Below, in pieces: positions 50,030-59,116 of a DNA stretch of 64,000 nt. The stretch spans positions 54,281 through 118,280 of the forward strand of contig NZ_BAFV01000123.1 in assembly GCF_000308515.1 (NCBI RefSeq), given 5' to 3'. The position numbers were made by a program, and so were the translations under genes. This stretch comes from Nocardia carnea NBRC 14403. Its GTDB lineage: Bacteria; Actinomycetota; Actinomycetes; Mycobacteriales; Mycobacteriaceae. How positions within the stretch are numbered: the stretch's first letter is position 1; each line of letters starts with the position of its first letter. The notes below the pieces were generated by a model. The model was not told the DNA's origin and did not search any database. It worked only from the letters and a program-made list of their open reading frames with translations.

Positions 50030-51234
50030 GGGACCGTTCCATATCGGTGGTTCTGGCCATGATCTTCGCTTGCGCGTGGGGCGGTAACCAGTTCACGCCG
50101 TTACTCGTGATGTACCGGGACGCCGGCTATTCGGCGTTCACCGTGAACGCGCTGCTCGGCGCCTACGTTCTCGGCCTCGTCCCCGGTCTGCTGCTGACGG
50201 GCACGCTGTCGGAACGTTTCGGCCGCCGCCCTGTCGCACTCGCCGGAGTATCGGCCTCTCTCATCGCGAGTCTGCTGCTCGCGGCCGGGTCATTCGGCAT
50301 CGGCTGGATCGCTGCCGGACGCCTGGTCACCGGATTCGGGGTCGCGGTGGCGATGGCGGTCGGGACCACCTGGGTCACCGAACTGAGCGACCGTGCCGGC
50401 GCTGCCCCGGGCACCGGCGCCCGCCGGGCCGCCCTCTGCCTCACCGCGGGTTTCGCGCTGGGTGCGGCCGTCGCCGGCGGGCTCGCGCAATGGGGTCCGG
50501 CGCCGATGGTCGCCCCCTATCTCGTGCATGCGCTGCTCACACTCGCGGTCCTGCCGTTCGTGTTCCGAGTGCCGGAGACCGGGACGGCCGGGGGGCCTGC
50601 CCGTGGTCAGTTCGGCGGTTTACGTCATCCGCGTTTCCGCCGGGTGATCATGCCGATGGCACCGTGGATCTTCGGGGCGGCGGCAGTGGCGTACGCGATC
50701 ATGCCGCAGCTCGTCGGCGACCGGGTGGGCCGGTGGAGCCTGCTGTATTCGACGACCCTGACCGTCGGCACGCTGGTTGCGGGCACCCTTGTGCAACCGC
50801 TGGCGAAACGGCTCGACCGCGCCACCAGCGCCCGCGCGGTGATCGCTTCGATGATGCTGATGCCGCTGGGCCTGCTGGTCAGCATGTTCGCTGCCATCGT
50901 CCGCTCACCGGTGCTGGCGCTCGTTGCCGCGATCGCACTGGGTTGTGCGTACGGAATCGCGCTGGTCTCCGGTCTGCTGGAAGTGCAGCGGCTCGCGGCG
51001 CCGCACGAACTCGCGGCCCTCACCGGCGCCTACTATGCGCTTGCCTATCTCGGCTTCCTGCTGCCGTCGCTGCTGAGCCTGCTGAACTCGGCCACCGGGT
51101 ACCCGGTTCTGCTCGGTGGCCTGGTGCTGGTGGCGTTATCGGGCACCGCGATGATCCTGCGCCATTCCCGGGCACATCTGCCTGCGCGTGCGAGGGCCGA
51201 TGCACATGAGAAAGAACTGGCTCCGGCTGGATGA
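50026..51234 (+). CDS. MFS transporter coupled to GntR
   Basis: 402-residue major facilitator with ~12 hydrophobic segments. TM1 MIFACAWGGNQFTPLLVMYRD, the TM2-3 loop GTLSERFGRRPVALAG (MFS signature GxxxxRxGRR), AAGRLVTGFGVAVAMAVGTTW, ALGCAYGIALVSGLLEVQRLA, and a charged C-terminal tail ARADAHEKELAPAG. Overlaps the GntR gene by four bases. Substrate unknown; the regulator likely senses the same compound. Confidence 0.82.
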   Translation: MRDRSISVVLAMIFACAWGGNQFTPLLVMYRDAGYSAFTVNALLGAYVLGLVPGLLLTGTLSERFGRRPVALAGVSASLIASLLLAAGSFGIGWIAAGRLVTGFGVAVAMAVGTTWVTELSDRAGAAPGTGARRAALCLTAGFALGAAVAGGLAQWGPAPMVAPYLVHALLTLAVLPFVFRVPETGTAGGPARGQFGGLRHPRFRRVIMPMAPWIFGAAAVAYAIMPQLVGDRVGRWSLLYSTTLTVGTLVAGTLVQPLAKRLDRATSARAVIASMMLMPLGLLVSMFAAIVRSPVLALVAAIALGCAYGIALVSGLLEVQRLAAPHELAALTGAYYALAYLGFLLPSLLSLLNSATGYPVLLGGLVLVALSGTAMILRHSRAHLPARARADAHEKELAPAG

Positions 51235-51397
51235 TCGGCGCCACCATCCCTGCGCAGGAGGCTGCGGTGCGGAATTTCGGGCGCCGGAGTGAACTCCAGG
51301 TATCTGCGGATCGGCGAGGACTCGCAGCACCGGCAGCTGCGCGCGTATCGGATAGAGCGCGAGACCTGGTCGGGTCCCCGATGACAGGCACGGTTGC

Positions 51398-52621
51398 TCA
51401 AACCGTCGGGTGCTCGGTGATCTGCCGGACCGAGAACCGGTAGTCGGCCTGCCGCAGGAGCTCGTCCGGGTCGTCGGTGGGCGGGTAGATCCACAGTTCG
51501 TTCACCTTGCGCTTACGTTCCTTGGCGACCGCCCCGGTCGCCACGACGCGGCGGTCCCACCCGTTGGTGAAGACCGCCCCGTACGAGCCCAGGTCGAGGC
51601 AGGTGACGTACGGGGTCGCGGTGAACGGCGCCGCGGGGAGTCCGAGTAGATCGGCAGCAGCGTTGTGGCCCGCGAACTTACCCAGTTGCAGGGCGTGCTG
51701 ACAGCACTGCATGACCTGTTGCCCCGGTTCGGCCGCCGCGGCGGCGGTATCACCGGCCGCGTACACCGCCGGTACACCGGTAACCGCCAGGTTCGCGTCC
51801 ACTTCCAGACGGCCGAGCCGATCGCGGACCCCCGGGATTCCGGCGGTGAGCCCACTGGCACGCATCCCCGCGGTCCAGATCACGGTGTGGGTGGCGAGGT
51901 GGGTGCCGTCGGACAACGTGACCCGATCCGGCTCCACCGCTGCCACGCTCACACCGAGCCGGTGTTCCACACCGAGGGCATCGAGGGCGTCGGCGATCTC
52001 CTGGCGCGGGCCGGGGCCGAGTTCCGGTCCGAGGGTGTCTGCCCGCTCCACCAGCACCACCCGCACCTGCTCGCCGGGCGTGGAGGCCGCGGCAACCGTG
52101 CCGAGCCGGTCCATCAGTTCGGTGGCGATCTCCAGGCCGGTGAATCCCGCACCGACCACGACGGCGGTGAACCGGCCCGCGCCGGGTGGCAGATCGGCCA
52201 ACCGGTTCAGATGCGTATCCAGCTCTGCTGCCGTGGGCAGCGTGTCCACGTCGAACAGTAGGCCGGCGCCGGGTAGTTCCGGGCGGACGAGTTCACTTCC
52301 CGTGGCGAGTATCAGACGGTCGTAGCCGATTTCGGCCCGGCGTCCGTCCTTGTCGGTCGTGGTCACTGTCTGTCCGGTGGTATCGATTCCGGTCACCGTC
52401 GCCGAGATCCGGCGCACTCCGGCAGGCCCGAGGATCCGGTCCAGTGAGACCCGCATCCGTTCGGGTTCGGACTGGTACAGGCGGGGTCGGATCACCAGAT
52501 CATCACCGGGGGAGATCAGGGTGACCGGTAGCTCGCGGCCCGTTTCCCGTGCCACGCGCACCGCGCCCGCTGCGCTCCACACACCGGCGAAACCGCCACC
52601 CACTACGACAATTCCGGGCAC
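51398..52621 (-). CDS. NAD(P)/FAD-dependent oxidoreductase, NDH-2-like
   Basis: 407-residue pyridine-nucleotide-disulfide-type flavoprotein. FAD-binding GIVVVGGGFAGVWSAAGA, YDRLILATGSELVRP, NAD-binding AVVVGAGFTGLEIATELMDRL, and second FAD contact VTGVPAVYAAGDTA with the quinone-side CCQHALQLGKFAGHNAAADLLG. Typical of type II NADH:quinone dehydrogenases or ferredoxin-reductase-like proteins acting at the membrane face. GTG start. It lies 63 bases downstream of the Rrf2 gene on the same strand, so is probably its target. Confidence 0.85.
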   Translation of the reverse strand: MPGIVVVGGGFAGVWSAAGAVRVARETGRELPVTLISPGDDLVIRPRLYQSEPERMRVSLDRILGPAGVRRISATVTGIDTTGQTVTTTDKDGRRAEIGYDRLILATGSELVRPELPGAGLLFDVDTLPTAAELDTHLNRLADLPPGAGRFTAVVVGAGFTGLEIATELMDRLGTVAAASTPGEQVRVVLVERADTLGPELGPGPRQEIADALDALGVEHRLGVSVAAVEPDRVTLSDGTHLATHTVIWTAGMRASGLTAGIPGVRDRLGRLEVDANLAVTGVPAVYAAGDTAAAAAEPGQQVMQCCQHALQLGKFAGHNAAADLLGLPAAPFTATPYVTCLDLGSYGAVFTNGWDRRVVATGAVAKERKRKVNELWIYPPTDDPDELLRQADYRFSVRQITEHPTV

Positions 52622-52684
52622 GTTCGTTTCCTGTTCGGTTGAAGGGATCGAAAATTGTCCGGGCCGGTCGCGGGCCCGGAGCGG

Positions 52685-53158
52685 TCAGGTACCTGCGGTG
52701 GCGATCTCGCGACGGGTGCGTTCCGCGGAACCCGCCGGTGCCGCGGCGGCGAGATCGGCAATGGTCTGCGCCGCCAGTTCGCGCCGCCAGGCCAGTTCCG
52801 CGCGGCGCATGGCCGCAGCGATACCGCACTGGTGGGCGAAATCGGTCGTAGCGGTGCGCCCGCTGTGTCCACGCTGCCGGATTTCGGTGCAGCGGAACGG
52901 GTCCGTACCGCCCTCGATGGCGGTCACCACGTCGAGCAGTGTGATCTGTTCCGGCGGCCGGGCCAGGCCGAATCCGCCCCGGACGCCTGGTGTCGAGGTG
53001 AGGATGCCGGCGCGGACCAGGGCCTGCAGGCGTTTTTTCAGGTACTCCACAGGTAGGTCGAACCAGGCGGCCAGGCGCGCGATCGGCACCGGCCAGTGCT
53101 CCTCGGCCCAGGTCAGGGTCACGCAGCAGTGCAGGCTCCATTCGACGCCCTCGCCCAT
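52685..53158 (-). CDS. Rrf2 family regulator
   Basis: 157-residue Rrf2-type winged-helix regulator: WSLHCCVTLTWAEE, IARLAAWFDLPVEYLKKRLQALVRAGILTSTPGVRGGFGLARPPEQITLLDVVTAIEGG. The C-terminal ligand loop has PFRCTEIRQRG and, ~22 residues on, HQCGIAAAMRRAE. Only two cysteines lie there, rather than the three of NsrR/IscR, so any Fe-S cluster would be unusual. ATG 53158 is used. Divergent from the acyl-CoA ligase and co-directional with the NDH-2-like gene. Confidence 0.83.
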   Translation of the reverse strand: MGEGVEWSLHCCVTLTWAEEHWPVPIARLAAWFDLPVEYLKKRLQALVRAGILTSTPGVRGGFGLARPPEQITLLDVVTAIEGGTDPFRCTEIRQRGHSGRTATTDFAHQCGIAAAMRRAELAWRRELAAQTIADLAAAAPAGSAERTRREIATAGT

Positions 53159-53250
53159 CTTCACAATGGGGATAGTAAATGTCCCCTTTGCCCCGTGGCA
53201 AGTGTGAGAGGCGGGCCTGGAGAAGTCGAAGATTCCCCGATAGGGCAAAG

Positions 53251-53264
53251 TAGAACGTGTTATA
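53251..53264. promoter_or_regulatory. KstR-type box upstream of the acyl-CoA ligase
   Basis: TAGAACGTGTTATA fits the published KstR consensus TNNAACNNGTTNNA. Located 138 bases before the ligase start and 93 bases before the divergent Rrf2 start. Preceded by AAAG exactly as in the box at 62444-62457. Confidence 0.65.
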
Positions 53265-53401
53265 GTTTTCCTCGGTTTGCGAGCCTCGGTGGACGGCTCC
53301 GGGTCGCGGCACCCTGTGGGGCGCCCACGGCTCGGGGCCGCCCCGGAGCGCCGGTCAACTTCGCGGGGCCGCTCGTGCGAGCAGGCCCGAAAGGCAGACG
53401 A

Positions 53402-54991
53402 ATGAACACTGAACCGCACGTCGACGACACCGACCTGCTGCACCGCGAGCCCCTCGCGGTGGACCTGCTGGGCAAGGCCCTCGAACGCTATGCCGACCGC
53501 ACCGCGGTCCATATCGACGACGCCACGCTCACCTACCGCGACGTGCGGGATCAGATCAGCCGGTTCGCGCAGGCGCTGGCCTCGGCCGGGCTCGGCGTGG
53601 GCTCACCGGTGGCGGTGCTGTCGGCCAACCGGCCCGAGGTCATCTTCGCCCAGGGCGCGAACAACGTGAACGGGTCGCGGGCGATGGCGCTGCATCCGAT
53701 GGGTTCGCTCGATGACCACGCCTACGTCCTCGAGGACGCGGGCGTGGAAACCCTCATCTTCGACCCCGCCGGTTTCGATGAGCGCGCCGCGCAATTGCGC
53801 GAGAAGGTGCCCGGCCTGCAGAACTTGTTCTCGTTCGGCCCTTCCGAATCCGGCACCGACCTCATCGAGCTGGCCGCCGGATTCACTCCCGACCGGCTGA
53901 ACTCGCCCAAGGTCGATCCCAATGCGACCATGAGCCTGGCCTACACCGGTGGCACCACGGGGAAACCCAAGGGTGTCGAGATGAGTTTCCGCGGCAGCGC
54001 CACCATGCTGCGCATCCAGATGACCGAATGGGAATGGCCGGACGAGGTCCGCTTCCTGGTATGCACCCCGCTGAGCCATGCCGGTGCCGCGTTCTGGAAC
54101 CCCACAGCGCAGCAGGGTGGCTCCATTGTGGTGCTGCCCTACTTCCATCCCACCAAGGTCCTCGAGGCGATCGAGAAGTACAAGATCACCGCGACCATGT
54201 TGGTGCCGACCATGCTGTACGCGCTGCTCGACAGCCCCGACCTGGACAAATACGATCTGTCCAGCCTGAAGACCGTGTTCTACGGCGCCTCCGCGATCTC
54301 GCCGACCCGGCTGGCCGAGGCCGTCGAGAAATTCGGCCCGATCTTCTTCCAGTTCTACGGCCAGGCCGAGAGCCCGATGACCATCTCGGTGCTGCGCCGC
54401 GCCGACCACGACCTGACCAAACCGGAACGCCTCGCCAGCTGCGGCCGGCCGGTCCCGTGGCTCAATGTCGCGCTGCTCGACGAGAAGGGCAACGAGGTTC
54501 CCCAGGGCGAACCGGGCGAGGTGTGTGTCCGCGGCCCGCTGGTGATGAACGGCTACCTCAACAAACCCGAACAGACCGCCGAGGCAACGGAATTCGGCTG
54601 GCTGCACACCGGCGATATCGCCCGCCAGGACGAGGAGGGTTTCCTCTACATCGTCGACCGCAAGAAGGACATGATCGTGTCCGGCGGGTTCAATGTCTAT
54701 CCGCGTGAGGTCGAGGACGTCCTGTCCGCTCATCCCGCGGTGAGCGCGGCCGCGGTGATCGGTGTGCCCGACGAGAAATGGGGCGAAGCCGTCAAGGCGG
54801 TCGTGGTGCTCCGCGACGGGCAGTCGGTGGAGGTCGAGGAGCTGCAGGCCCTGGTGAAGGACCGTAAGGGTGCGGTCTACACGCCCAAGACGGTCGATTT
54901 CGCCGACAGTATCCCGCTCAGTCCGCTCGGCAAACCGGACAAGAAAGCGCTGCGCGCTCAGTACTGGGGCGACGGCCGGCAAGTGAACTGA
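53402..54991 (+). CDS. Acyl-CoA synthetase (FadD-type AMP-forming ligase)
   Basis: 529-residue adenylate-forming enzyme activating a carboxylic acid to its CoA ester. P-loop SLAYTGGTTGKPKGVEMSF, CTPLSHAGAAFW, YGQAESPMTISVLRR, the hinge/ATP motif GWLHTGDIARQDEEGFLYIVDRKKDMIVSGGFNVYPREVED, and the catalytic C-terminal lysine in SPLGKPDKKALR. ATG 53402 with AAGGCAG upstream; reading further back crosses the Rrf2 promoter. The KstR-type box suggests a steroid or steroid-side-chain acid as substrate (inference). Followed at 160 bases by the mycofactocin-type SDR. Confidence 0.9.
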   Translation: MNTEPHVDDTDLLHREPLAVDLLGKALERYADRTAVHIDDATLTYRDVRDQISRFAQALASAGLGVGSPVAVLSANRPEVIFAQGANNVNGSRAMALHPMGSLDDHAYVLEDAGVETLIFDPAGFDERAAQLREKVPGLQNLFSFGPSESGTDLIELAAGFTPDRLNSPKVDPNATMSLAYTGGTTGKPKGVEMSFRGSATMLRIQMTEWEWPDEVRFLVCTPLSHAGAAFWNPTAQQGGSIVVLPYFHPTKVLEAIEKYKITATMLVPTMLYALLDSPDLDKYDLSSLKTVFYGASAISPTRLAEAVEKFGPIFFQFYGQAESPMTISVLRRADHDLTKPERLASCGRPVPWLNVALLDEKGNEVPQGEPGEVCVRGPLVMNGYLNKPEQTAEATEFGWLHTGDIARQDEEGFLYIVDRKKDMIVSGGFNVYPREVEDVLSAHPAVSAAAVIGVPDEKWGEAVKAVVVLRDGQSVEVEELQALVKDRKGAVYTPKTVDFADSIPLSPLGKPDKKALRAQYWGDGRQVN

Positions 54992-55150
54992 TACCCGGTG
55001 GCGACTGCGGACTCGTGCGTACGGCGGGCCACGAGCTGTCCGGCGTGGACGAGCGGTAGTTGCCACCCGTGACCGGCCGGGGTAGCGCCGTCCCGGTTAC
55101 CGCCCAGCAGGATCCGGGCGACCAGCAGTTTCGACATGAAGAGGAGTGCC

Positions 55151-55996
55151 ATGGGCAAGCTCACCGGCCAGGTTGCGTTCATCACCGGCGCGGCGCGCGG
55201 GCAGGGCCGCGCGCATGCTGTGAAGATGGCGGCGGAAGGCGCCGATATCATCGCCGTCGACCGCTGCGCCCCGATCGCGACCGCGGGATACGAGATGGCG
55301 ACGGAGGCCGATCTCGCCGAGACCGCGAAACTGGTCGAAGCCGAGGGCCGCAGCATCGTCACGGCGGTCGCCGACACTCGCGACCTGGAGCCGTTGCAGC
55401 ACGCCGTGGACGCCGGTGTCGAACGTTTCGGCCGGCTGGATATCGTCGTCGCCAACGCGGGTATAGCCGCCTCGCCGAAGGCATCCTGGGAACTCACCCC
55501 GGACGAGTTCCGCGAGATGATGGACATCAATGCCACCGGCGTCTGGCAGACGACAAAAGTCGCTGTGCCGCATATCATCTCCGGCGACCGCGGCGGATCG
55601 ATCGTATTGATCAGTTCGATGGCGGGCCTGCGTGGGGTCCCGGGTATCGCGCACTACGTCGCTGCCAAGCACGCTGTGCGCGGTCTGGCCAAATCGCTGG
55701 CCAACGAGTTGGCGTGGGCGAATATCCGCGTGAACTCGGTGCATCCCGGGAACATTCGCACGAGCATGATCGATAACGAGCCGATGGTGCGTGGTTTCCG
55801 CCCGGACCTCGAGAACCCGGTACTCGAGGACACCGCGGACATCATGCAGAAGCTCAACCTGCTGCCGCAGCCCTGGCTCGAAGCCGAGGCGATCGCCGAC
55901 GCCGTCCTGTACCTGGTCGGTGATACCGGCCGGGGCATCACCGGCGCCGCCCTGCCCGTGGACCTCGGCACCTCCGAGAAATTCCCCGGCCTGTAG
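55151..55996 (+). CDS. Mycofactocin-coupled SDR family oxidoreductase
   Basis: 281-residue short-chain dehydrogenase. MGKLTGQVAFITGAARGQGRAHAVKMAAEGADIIAVDRCAPI matches the mycofactocin-coupled SDR N-terminus, with NAD motif TGAARGQG. It continues with VANAGIAASP, catalytic Ser in ISSMAGLRG, Tyr-x-x-x-Lys in HYVAAKHAVRG, and GFRPDLENPVLEDTADI in the family-specific insert, ending PVDLGTSEKFPGL. Such enzymes hold NADH and pass electrons to mycofactocin. ATG 55151 follows GAGGAG. Same strand as, and probably co-transcribed with, the ligase; a strong terminator follows. Confidence 0.88.
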   Translation: MGKLTGQVAFITGAARGQGRAHAVKMAAEGADIIAVDRCAPIATAGYEMATEADLAETAKLVEAEGRSIVTAVADTRDLEPLQHAVDAGVERFGRLDIVVANAGIAASPKASWELTPDEFREMMDINATGVWQTTKVAVPHIISGDRGGSIVLISSMAGLRGVPGIAHYVAAKHAVRGLAKSLANELAWANIRVNSVHPGNIRTSMIDNEPMVRGFRPDLENPVLEDTADIMQKLNLLPQPWLEAEAIADAVLYLVGDTGRGITGAALPVDLGTSEKFPGL

Positions 55997-56328
55997 GACC
56001 GGACCGAGGGGAGTGACGAACTCCCCTGACAACCCAGCGGAACGCACCCCCACCGGATCTCGGTGGGGGTGCGTCCGAATTCGAGGCAGTTGATACCGGG
56101 CCGGCCACTGAGGGATGCGCCCGGGGCCACAGGTTCGAGTCGTTATCACACCGATGCCGTCCATCCCTTGGACCCGGCCGGTGTATCGGGGGATAAACTG
56201 GGTACCGCCGTTGAGCGCCGTCGACAACGACCATCGCAGCACTGAAACGCTGGACAAGTTCCACGAAAACAGCTCGCGAGCGGGCCGTCCGGGTCCGCAC
56301 GATGGAACCAGTTGGGATGTGATCAACG
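55997..56328. other. Intergenic region between SDR and Ig-like genes
   Basis: About 330 bases. The terminator at 56042-56074 is the only structure recognised; the remainder should hold the promoter of the Ig-like gene. Confidence 0.4.
56042..56074 (+). terminator. Terminator hairpin of the ligase-SDR unit
   Basis: ACGCACCCCCACCG, loop GATCT, CGGTGGGGGTGCGT: perfect 14-base stem 45 bases after the SDR stop. No T run, but one of the most stable hairpins in the window. Confidence 0.7.
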
Positions 56329-56769
56329 ATGACTACGACCCACTCCGACAGCAGCTCCCGCATCAGCCACCGAACCGGCCGGTCCGCGGCCGCCGTCACC
56401 GGCCTCGGCGCCGTCGTCACCGCGCTCGTCCTGGCGGCCCCCGGCGCCGGTGCGGTCCCGCAGAACGTCGGCGCCGACCCGGGCCGGAGCATGGGCATCA
56501 GCACGCCCTTCGGCACCACCTGCACCTATCAGGTGCGGGCCGCGGTCGACAACACCACACAGCCGGTGACCTTCTTCGACAACAACGTCATGGTCGGCTT
56601 CAACCCGGCGGTTGTGACGCCGAACGGCATCGTCGCCTCGACGACGTGGACCCCTCCCAACCCGGGAACGCATTTCATCCGCGCCGAACAAGGCGGCGTC
56701 ACGGTAACCAGCGCACCCATAGAGGTCCGCTCCGGAATCAACGCGGGCACGGGCTGCGCAGTGCCCTGA
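56329..56769 (+). CDS. Small secreted Ig-like protein (paralogue)
   Basis: 146 residues. Signal peptide after a polar leader (SAAVTGLGAVVTALVLAAPGAGA), then a beta-rich module GISTPFGTTCTYQVRAAVDN, VTFFDNNVMVGFNPAVV, VASTTWTPPNPGTHFIRAEQGG, ending INAGTGCAVP. The two cysteines sit at the same relative positions as in the protein encoded at 6542-6973, and the ACTYxVxAAVD and WTPxxxGxHxI patterns are shared, so the two are paralogues. Secreted, function unknown. Flanked by hairpins on both sides. Confidence 0.65.
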   Translation: MTTTHSDSSSRISHRTGRSAAAVTGLGAVVTALVLAAPGAGAVPQNVGADPGRSMGISTPFGTTCTYQVRAAVDNTTQPVTFFDNNVMVGFNPAVVTPNGIVASTTWTPPNPGTHFIRAEQGGVTVTSAPIEVRSGINAGTGCAVP

Positions 56770-56813
56770 CCGAGCCGACCCGCGAGAAACTTCCGGAACT
56801 CAGCGGCTTCCAG

Positions 56814-56850
56814 GCGGCGAGGACGTGGCGAACAGCCCCGTCCTCGCCGC
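56814..56850. terminator. Hairpin between convergent Ig-like and TetR genes
   Basis: GCGGCGAGGACG / CGTCCTCGCCGC, perfect 12-base stem with a 13-base loop, 45 bases after the Ig-like stop and 154 bases before the TetR stop. Confidence 0.6.
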
Positions 56851-57003
56851 TGCGCGTGGTCACGGTGACGTGCCCGTCGTTGCTCGCTGCGTTCCGACGG
56901 AGGCAAGTTGTGAGTGAGCCTCGCGGAGGCTCAGCTGATCGTTCACAGTGCCGGTGTGCCGCTGATGTGGTCGAGCTCGGCGATCGGCGCAGAGAGCCGT
57001 AGT

Positions 57004-57735
57004 TCAGCGGTCGGGTGGGCCGGTGAGGATCGCGGTGACCGTGTCGATGAGTTCGGCGAGGAGTTCGCCGGGGGAGAGGCGGGTGCCGCTGAGTGCGAGC
57101 ATGCCCTGTAGACCTTCCGGGTCGCCGAGGGTTTGGAAGGTCAGGTTCATGGCCTGGGTGAGGCGGAAGCGGAGGGTGCGCGGGGAGGTGTCCGGATCGA
57201 TCTGCTGGAGCAGGGCGTTGAAGCGGCGGGCCTGCGGGGCGAAACCTTCGGTCAGCCTGGTCAGGGCGGGGTGGTTACCGCTCATGATGCCCGCGACCAG
57301 GCGGATCCACGGTGTGCCGCCGGCGGCCGCCAGTTCGCCGACCGGGCGGACGAAGGCGTCGGCGAGGGCGCGGGCGTCGGGTGTCCCGGATTTCTCGACC
57401 GCGTCGAGCAATTCGGCGCGGCGGGCGTGCAATTGTTCGCTGCGGCGGCTGATCAGCGCTTCGACCAGGGCGTCCTTGGAGCCGAAATGGTAGTGGACCG
57501 AGGCGACATTCGCGCCGGCCTCTGCCATCACCGAGCGTAGTGACACTGCGTCGATACCGCGTTCGGCGAACAGCCGTTCCGCGGCGAGGACGAGGCGTTG
57601 ATCTGTCGGCAGGTCCGGATCCGGGCCTGTGTAATCCCCGGCCGGATCCGGCTGCGCTGTGGTTTCCCGGTGCGCGCGCGAGGGTGCGGCGGCCGGGCGT
57701 GCCTCCCGGCCGGTCCGCACCCGGCTTCGCGTCAT
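57004..57735 (-). CDS. TetR family regulator of the thiolase/DUF35 operon
   Basis: 243 residues with a ~40-residue disordered N-terminus, then the HTH DQRLVLAAERLFAERGIDAVSLRSVMAEAGANVASVHYHFGSKDALVEALISRR. The recognition region NVASVHYHFGSK is nearly that of the TetR at 29205-29783 (NAAAVHYHFGSK). The effector domain includes PWIRLVAGIMSGNHPALTRL and FRLTQAMNLTFQTLG. Start 57735 lies 10 bases after the thiolase stop on the same strand, so it ends the operon. The palindrome at 62336-62349 is a plausible target. Confidence 0.85.
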   Translation of the reverse strand: MTRSRVRTGREARPAAAPSRAHRETTAQPDPAGDYTGPDPDLPTDQRLVLAAERLFAERGIDAVSLRSVMAEAGANVASVHYHFGSKDALVEALISRRSEQLHARRAELLDAVEKSGTPDARALADAFVRPVGELAAAGGTPWIRLVAGIMSGNHPALTRLTEGFAPQARRFNALLQQIDPDTSPRTLRFRLTQAMNLTFQTLGDPEGLQGMLALSGTRLSPGELLAELIDTVTAILTGPPDR

Positions 57736-57745
57736 GGTCGAAACT

Positions 57746-58945
57746 CTAGGAGACCGCGCCGGGCGCGCCGTAGAGGGTCACCACACAGGCGCCGCCGAGC
57801 CCGAGGTTGTGCGCCAACCCGAGCCGTGCGCCGTCCACCTGCCGGTCGCCCGCGCCGCCCCGCACCTGGGTGACCAGTTCGGTGCACTGGGCCAGCCCGG
57901 TCGCGCCGAGCGGATGCCCCTTGGAGATGAGCCCGCCCGACGGGTTCACCACCCAGCGCCCGCCGTAGGTGGTGGCGCCCGAGGCGACCAGCTCGCCCGA
58001 TTCACCTTCACCGCACATGCCGAGCGCCTCGTAGGTGAGCAGTTCGTTGATCGAGAAGCAATCGTGCAGTTCCAGGACGTCGATATCGTCGATCCCGACC
58101 CCGGCGGTCTCGAGCACCCGCTGCCCGGCGATCCGGGCCATCGGCGCACCTACCACGTCGATCATCGAATCCGATTCGAAGGAGGCGCCGGTATCGGTGA
58201 CCAGCTCCTGGGCGAGGATCGGCACCGCCCGGTCGAGGCCGTGTTCGCGGACGTAACGTTCGCTCACCAGCACCGCGGCACCCGCGCCGTCGGACATGGG
58301 GGAGCATTGCGAACGGGTGAGCGGATCGGAGACCAGTTTGTCGTTCAGTACCTGGTCGAGGGTGTAGGCGTCCTGGAACTGGGCTTTCGGATTGCGGGTG
58401 GAGTGTTCGTGGTTCTTCACCGCGACCTGGGCGAGCTGTTCGCGGGTCGTGCCGTACCGCTTCATATGCTCGTTGGCGGCGGCACTGAAGAATTGCGCGG
58501 TCATCGGGGCGGCGCTGAATCCGGCGGCGGCTTTCAGGGCGCCCATATGCCGGTCGACGGTGGTGACCTTCGGCATCGAACCGTCACCGGCCATCGCCTG
58601 TTTGGTCATCTGCTCGAACCCGACCGCGAGGACGATATCGGCCAGCCCGGCCTGCACCCATTCCCGGGCGAGGACCAGCGCGGTCGACCCGGTGGCGCAG
58701 TTGTTGTTGACGTTCACCATGGGGATACCGGTGAGCCCGATATCGTAGAGCGCCCGCTGACCGGCCGTGGACGGCTGGAACACGTAGCCGACGGCGGCGC
58801 GCTGCACCTGGTCGTAGTTCACTCCGGCGTCGGTGAGCGCGTGGCCCACCGCTTCGGCGACCATCTCCGGGTAGGTCCAGTCGCGGGACTGGATCTTCTC
58901 GAATTTGGTCATCCCGACACCGGCGACGTAAACCCGCTCGGCCAT
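57746..58945 (-). CDS. SCP-x/lipid-transfer-type thiolase
   Basis: 399-residue thiolase with intact chemistry: nucleophile Cys in VNVNNNCATGSTALVLA, SDGAGAAVLVSERY, HDCFSINELLTYEALG, the histidine of SKGHPLGATGLAQC, and the second Cys region LGLGGACVVTLYG. This is the SCP2-thiolase (Ltp) branch seen in sterol and branched-chain beta-oxidation, yielding a shortened acyl-CoA. ATG 58945 with AGGAG five bases before it. It is separated by 170 bases from the two degenerate thiolases upstream and lies 10 bases before tetR. Confidence 0.88.
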   Translation of the reverse strand: MAERVYVAGVGMTKFEKIQSRDWTYPEMVAEAVGHALTDAGVNYDQVQRAAVGYVFQPSTAGQRALYDIGLTGIPMVNVNNNCATGSTALVLAREWVQAGLADIVLAVGFEQMTKQAMAGDGSMPKVTTVDRHMGALKAAAGFSAAPMTAQFFSAAANEHMKRYGTTREQLAQVAVKNHEHSTRNPKAQFQDAYTLDQVLNDKLVSDPLTRSQCSPMSDGAGAAVLVSERYVREHGLDRAVPILAQELVTDTGASFESDSMIDVVGAPMARIAGQRVLETAGVGIDDIDVLELHDCFSINELLTYEALGMCGEGESGELVASGATTYGGRWVVNPSGGLISKGHPLGATGLAQCTELVTQVRGGAGDRQVDGARLGLAHNLGLGGACVVTLYGAPGAVS

Positions 58946-59116
58946 GATCTCTCCTAGTTTCGTGCGGTTTCGCATACCGCGGAAGCAGTTGTTGCCCCGC
59001 TGGCGGGGCGGTCCGGCCGGCCGCTCCGTCCTTCCTCATGGACCGGAGCGGCAGCCGGTTCGTGTTCTCCGGTGGACCGCCCCACTGCCGACTGCACGGA
59101 GCGGGGGGCGCGCCGG

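Noticed and set aside
53603..55066. 487-codon leftward frame
   Set aside because: Antisense to the acyl-CoA ligase, whose AMP-binding motifs are complete.
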